From positions 1-9,968 of the forward strand of contig JALHDK010000103.1 in NCBI GenBank assembly GCA_022838965.1: a DNA stretch of 9,968 nucleotides, given 5' to 3'. The stretch is from Actinomycetales bacterium. Lineage in GTDB: Bacteria > Actinomycetota > Actinomycetes > Actinomycetales > Actinomycetaceae. This document shows positions 7,064 to 9,968 of the stretch, one piece after another (the stretch's first letter is position 1; each line of letters begins with the position of its first letter). Made by a program: the position numbers and the translations under genes. A model generated the notes under the pieces. The model searched no databases. It saw only the letters and a list, made by a program, of their open reading frames with translations, and was not told where the DNA came from.

Positions 7064-7091
7064 TGTTAGCACTGGGCGTTCCGGCCGGAAA
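7063..7091 (-). promoter_or_regulatory. Candidate promoter of nadABC
   Basis: On the minus strand, TAACAT (7063-7068) is a good -10 match. TTTCCG (7086-7091), 17 bp upstream, is a weak -35 with three of six matches. Transcription would start near 7056, inside palindrome 2, giving a leader of about 38 nt. Confidence 0.4.
7079..7090. promoter_or_regulatory. Perfect 12-bp palindrome between nadA and the V-type operon
   Basis: TTCCGGCCGGAA is a perfect palindrome with no spacer. It overlaps the weak -35 of nadABC and lies 44 bp upstream of the first V-type gene. It could be an operator for either operon. In GC-rich DNA the CCGGCCGG core alone would not be notable. Confidence 0.3.
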
Positions 7092-7133
7092 GACGGCGTG
7101 CATCACACCGCGGGTCTAGACTCCGTGCGACAG

Positions 7134-7568
7134 ATGGGTGAGGCTGTGGCGAGGTCGGACTTCCTGGAGCGGTTCCGCCCGCTGGGCGCCCCCGGCGCCG
7201 CGGCGACGGCGGCGGGCCACGCCGTCGACGCGCCGGATCCCTCGGCCGAACTCGCGCCGGTGTTCGCGGCGCTCGCTGACGTTCTGGCCGCGTGCGAGGA
7301 CCTCGTGTCCCGCGCCGACGCCGAGGCGGCGCAGACGATCGCGGCCGCACGGGAGCGGGCGCGCGCCGTCGTGTCCCGCGCCCGGCTGGAGAGCGCCGCC
7401 GAGCAGGCGCGCGCCGCGGAAGCGGTGCGTGCCGCCGCGGAACGCGCCGACGCCGAGATGCTGGGCGCCGCCCGGGCGGAGGCGGCCGCTGCCCGTCCCG
7501 ACGCGGAGAGCATGGCGACGACGGTCCGGCTCGTGATCGAACAGCTGCTCGCGGAGCTGGAACGGTGA
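7134..7568 (+). CDS. V/A-type ATPase coiled-coil stalk subunit (G/H-like, NtpF position)
   Basis: A 144-residue protein with an Ala/Glu/Arg-rich helix from about residue 38 to 120 (for example AAQTIAAARERARAVVSRAR, 65-84) and a short C-terminal helix ending IEQLLAELER (135-144). This composition and the place at the head of a V-type operon fit the peripheral-stalk coiled-coil subunit (G/H; NtpF in Enterococcus). The identification rests on context, since coiled coils have little diagnostic sequence. The start is uncertain: ATG 7134 lacks a ribosome site, with in-frame GTG alternatives at 7098, 7125 and 7146. TAGACT (7117-7122) could be a -10, giving a very short leader. The stop overlaps the next start (GTGA). 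Confidence 0.75.
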   Translation: MGEAVARSDFLERFRPLGAPGAAATAAGHAVDAPDPSAELAPVFAALADVLAACEDLVSRADAEAAQTIAAARERARAVVSRARLESAAEQARAAEAVRAAAERADAEMLGAARAEAAAARPDAESMATTVRLVIEQLLAELER

Positions 7569-8500
7569 GGGGCGACTGGGTGGCCGCAGCCGTGCGGGTT
7601 CGCGGGATGGCCACCAGACGCGTGGGCGCCGGCGGCGCGCGCCGGATCGCGGCCCAGCCCTCCCTCGGCGCCGCGCTCGCCCTGCTCGCGGACAGCATGT
7701 ACGGCGCCACCACGCGGGACGCCGGGTCGCTCGGGTCGGCCGACCGCGGCGTGCGCGCCGCCGTCCTCTGGCAGCTGCGCGTGCTGGGGGGCTGGCTTCC
7801 CCGGCAGGGCAGCGCCCTCGTGCGCGCGGTGGCCGCCGAGTACGAGGCGGAGAACATCCTCGCCCTCGCGGCCGCCCTGGCGGCCCGCCCGGCCAGTGAG
7901 ATCCCGGCCGAGCCCTTCGACCTGGGAGCGCTCGCCACCGCGTGGCCGCGGCTGCGGCGGGCGGCCTCCCCGGCGGACCTGGCGACCCTGCTGCGGGAGT
8001 CGCGCTGGGGGGAGGTCGACGCCACGGGCGGAGCTGCCCTCCGTGACCTGCTCACGCTCAGGTGGTGGGGCCGGCTGGCGGCACTCTCCGACCAGGCGCG
8101 CCCGTGGGCGCGCGCCGCCGCCGCCTTCACCGCGGCACGGATCGTGCTCGTGGATGAGGTGGATCCACCGGCACTCCTGCGTGACGCGGCCCGCCCCCTC
8201 ATCGGGGACCGCTGGACGGACGCGCGCACACTCGTGGACCTTCGCGCCGCGCTTCCGGCCCCCGCCAGGGCGGCGCTGGCCGATGTCGCGCAGCCCGATC
8301 AGCTGTGGCGGGCCGAGGCACGCCACCGGGTCACGATGGAGGAGGACGGCTTCCGGATGCTGCGGACGGCCACCCCCGGACCGCAGGTGGTGCTCGGAGG
8401 CCTGATGGTTCTCTCGGTGGACGCGTGGCGGGTCCGGGCGGCGCTGGCCGCCGCCGCCCGCGGAGCGGGATCCAGCGAGGTGCTCGATGCGGTGGCGTGA
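7565..8500 (+). CDS. V/A-type ATPase subunit C (d / AC39 family)
   Basis: The central-stalk socket that joins the rotor shaft to the proteolipid ring. The 311-residue, all-helical, Ala/Arg/Leu-rich product is close to the length of bacterial NtpC/VatC. The phrase EYEAENILALAAALAARP (about 97-114) corresponds to the family's repeated motif of an acidic/aromatic pair followed by N-(I/L) and a helix. A second such repeat is seen near EARHRVTMEEDGFRML (about 252-267). Overall similarity is weak and the assignment leans on the neighbouring subunit I. The GTG start at 7565 overlaps the previous stop (GTGA) and has GGAG 8 nt upstream. It overlaps subunit I by 14 nt. Confident as a V-type operon gene, less so in detail. 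Confidence 0.8.
   Translation: MRGDWVAAAVRVRGMATRRVGAGGARRIAAQPSLGAALALLADSMYGATTRDAGSLGSADRGVRAAVLWQLRVLGGWLPRQGSALVRAVAAEYEAENILALAAALAARPASEIPAEPFDLGALATAWPRLRRAASPADLATLLRESRWGEVDATGGAALRDLLTLRWWGRLAALSDQARPWARAAAAFTAARIVLVDEVDPPALLRDAARPLIGDRWTDARTLVDLRAALPAPARAALADVAQPDQLWRAEARHRVTMEEDGFRMLRTATPGPQVVLGGLMVLSVDAWRVRAALAAAARGAGSSEVLDAVA
8477..8480 (+). promoter_or_regulatory. Ribosome binding site deciding the subunit I start
   Basis: GAGG lies 6 nt before the ATG at 8487, inside the end of the subunit C gene. The later in-frame candidates GTG 8508 and ATG 8514 have no comparable site. Confidence 0.45.
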
Positions 8501-9770
8501 CGGCCCTGTGCGGATGAGACGGGTGGGCATCGTCGGGCCGGCGGCCGCCCGCGCCGAGACCCTCCGGGTGGTGGCCAGGAGCGGCGCCGTCGAGCTGGAC
8601 CTGCCCTACACCCCGGGAGACGGGCCGGAGGAGCTGGAGCGTGCGCTCGCCGCCGCCGTCACCCACGGTCCGGTGGCGGGGTGGGTCGGGTGGACACCGG
8701 CGCGGGACCTTCCCGCCCTGGCACAGGACCTCGCCGCCGTGGGTGCCGCCGCCGTCCCCCTCGTCCACCCCCGCGGCACGCAGCCTCCCACGCTCATCCC
8801 CGGCCGGCAGCGGCTGTCCCGCAGCCTCGTGGACACCTACGGCACCGTGCCCTACGTCGACGTCGACCCCTCCCGGCTCGCCGGCATCGCCTACGTCGTC
8901 ATGTTCGGCATGATGTTCGGCGACGTCGGGCACGGCGCGCTGCTCCTGGGCGCCGGCCTGGTGCTGCGCTCCGGCCGGATCGCCCGCCTCGCCCGGCTGC
9001 GGCGTGCCTGGGGTTTCGTCACCGCGGCGGGCGCGATGGCCATCGTGTTCGGCGTCCTCTTCGGCGAGGCCTTCGGACCGACCGGACTGGTGCCGGTGCT
9101 GTGGCTCGACCCCCTCGCGGATCCCATCCCCCTGCTCGTGGCCGCGCTCGTGGTGGGTGCCGTCCTCCTCGCGGGCGCGTACGTGCTGGGCACCATCAAC
9201 CGGGTGCGCGAGGGCGGCTGGGGCTACGCCCTGTACGCCAGTTCCGGGGTGGCCGGCTCGGTGCTGTTCCTGGCCGTGGGCCTGCTCGCCTGGGGGCTCA
9301 TCGCCGGGCTGGACGCACTGACGGCGGTGGCTGTCATCCTCGCCGCCGCAGCCCTCGGCCTGATCTTCGTCGGCTTCTTCGTCGACGCCGGAGGCGGGGG
9401 TGCGGGAGCCGCCCAGGCCACGATCGAGGTGGTGGACAGCGTGATCCGCCTCGGCTCCAACATCGTCTCGTTCATGCGGCTCGCCGCCTTCGGCCTGACC
9501 CACGCGGCGCTGCTCACCGTGGTGTGGAACGGCACCACCGCCCTGTGGGGCGGCGGCGGGTGGCGTGCGCTGGCAGCGATCGTGCTCTTCCTGGTGGGCA
9601 ACGCCCTCACCTTCGCGCTGGAGGCCCTCGTCGCGGGAATCCAGGCGCTCCGGCTCGAGTACTACGAGCTGTTCTCCCGCGTGTTCGCCTCCGAGGGGCG
9701 GCCCTTCCGCCCCTGGGCACCGGCCCTCACGACCGCGACGTCCGCCACCACAGAAGGGGGTCACGCATGA
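8487..9770 (+). CDS. V/A-type ATPase subunit I (a), with shortened cytosolic domain
   Basis: Membrane stator that carries protons or Na+ past the proteolipid ring. The 427 residues start with the family strand MRRVGIVGP (10-18), then GWVGWTPARDL (65-75), VDTYGTVPYVDVDPSRL (115-131), the diagnostic MFGMMFGDVGHG (139-150), GTINRVREGGWGYALY (235-250), SNIVSFMRLAAFGLTHAALL (324-343) with the essential half-channel Arg331, and LEALVAGIQALRLEYYELFS (378-397) with the second conserved Arg389. About seven or eight membrane helices are visible from 132 on. Typical bacterial subunit I is about 620-660 residues; here the cytosolic arm is only about 130 residues instead of over 300, so the long coiled arm is missing while the membrane part is complete. 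No frameshift is seen. ATGA overlap with the next gene. Confidence 0.93.
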   Translation: MRWRDGPVRMRRVGIVGPAAARAETLRVVARSGAVELDLPYTPGDGPEELERALAAAVTHGPVAGWVGWTPARDLPALAQDLAAVGAAAVPLVHPRGTQPPTLIPGRQRLSRSLVDTYGTVPYVDVDPSRLAGIAYVVMFGMMFGDVGHGALLLGAGLVLRSGRIARLARLRRAWGFVTAAGAMAIVFGVLFGEAFGPTGLVPVLWLDPLADPIPLLVAALVVGAVLLAGAYVLGTINRVREGGWGYALYASSGVAGSVLFLAVGLLAWGLIAGLDALTAVAVILAAAALGLIFVGFFVDAGGGGAGAAQATIEVVDSVIRLGSNIVSFMRLAAFGLTHAALLTVVWNGTTALWGGGGWRALAAIVLFLVGNALTFALEALVAGIQALRLEYYELFSRVFASEGRPFRPWAPALTTATSATTEGGHA

Positions 9771-9968
9771 CCATCTGGATCACCGCCCTGCCCGCGCTCG
9801 TCCTGGCGGCCGCGGGGTCGGCCGCGCTGATGCGACGCCGCCGGAAGGGCGGCGTCGTCCTCCTCGCCGGCGCGAACGTCGCCGTTCTCGTGGGCGCGCT
9901 GGCCGCGCTCGCCACCGCGCTCACCACCACCCCCGCCGTCGCGGCGACGGCCGCAGCCCAGACGACCG
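9767..9968 (+). CDS. Small membrane protein, probable start of V-type proteolipid subunit K (c), cut by window edge
   Basis: 67 codons are visible. Helix 1 (about 3-22, ITALPALVLAAAGSAALM) is followed by the basic loop RRRRKGG (23-29), helix 2 (about 30-52) and an Ala/Thr-rich linker. The ATG overlaps the subunit I stop (ATGA), so it belongs to the operon. The gene after subunit I is usually the proteolipid K. If so, this would be an N-terminal hairpin or leader ahead of the normal proteolipid helices; the ion-binding Glu would lie beyond the window. It could instead be an unrelated small membrane subunit. The call is an inference from position. Confidence 0.5.
   Translation, partial: MTIWITALPALVLAAAGSAALMRRRRKGGVVLLAGANVAVLVGALAALATALTTTPAVAATAAAQTT

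Noticed and set aside
7019..7133. NAD-sensing riboswitch in front of nadA
   Set aside because: The probable leader is only about 38 nt, too short for the known nadA-type riboswitch, and only a single small hairpin is visible.
7292..7564. N-terminal extension of V-type subunit C
   Set aside because: It overlaps the stalk-subunit gene in another frame and is Arg/Gly-rich. The GTGA overlap at 7565 is the natural start.
8331..9764. 477-codon open frame on the minus strand opposite subunit I
   Set aside because: Gly/His/Glu-rich composition typical of the reverse strand of a membrane-protein gene; no domain visible.

Overview
The window comes from a high-GC Gram-positive bacterium, very probably an actinomycete. 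The evidence is strong G/C bias at third codon positions, a DUF5302-type small protein (a family known from Actinobacteria), GTG starts and frequent ATGA/GTGA-type gene overlaps. I cannot name the genus. No tRNA, rRNA, insertion sequence, prophage or CRISPR array is visible. Gene density is high and all the large genes are recognisable.

Layout. (1) 1-1832, minus strand: nrfH and nrfA, the membrane tetraheme quinol dehydrogenase and the pentaheme ammonia-forming nitrite reductase; the 3' end of nrfA runs off the left edge. (2) 2010-2687, minus strand: an orphan NarL/FixJ-type response regulator, separated from nrfH by a 177-bp region with two sets of short direct repeats. (3) 2838-3520, plus strand: a small VOC (glyoxalase-like) protein and a 61-residue DUF5302 protein. 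(4) 3539-7018, minus strand: nadA-nadB-nadC, the complete de novo route from aspartate to nicotinate mononucleotide, preceded by a pair of overlapping palindromes. (5) 7134-9968, plus strand: the beginning of a V/A-type ATPase operon, with genes for a coiled-coil stalk subunit, subunit C (d), a shortened subunit I (a) and the start of a small membrane protein that is probably the proteolipid K (c). The operon runs off the right edge.

How the genes work together. NrfH takes electrons from menaquinol and passes them to NrfA for six-electron reduction of nitrite to ammonium, an anaerobic respiratory branch. The response regulator is placed to control it, but this is inferred from position only. 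The three nad genes form a tight operon that makes NaMN for NAD. The V-type genes are translationally coupled and encode membrane and stalk parts of a rotary ion pump or ATP synthase.

Points most worth a second look: the catalytic heme of NrfA is bound by CxxCH instead of the classical CxxCK; the V-type subunit I lacks most of its cytosolic arm; the V-type gene order differs from the Enterococcus/Thermus pattern; a 20-bp near-perfect duplication separates the ends of two convergent genes; and there are phased repeats upstream of nrfH and stacked palindromes upstream of nadA. I did not find a wholly unknown system.
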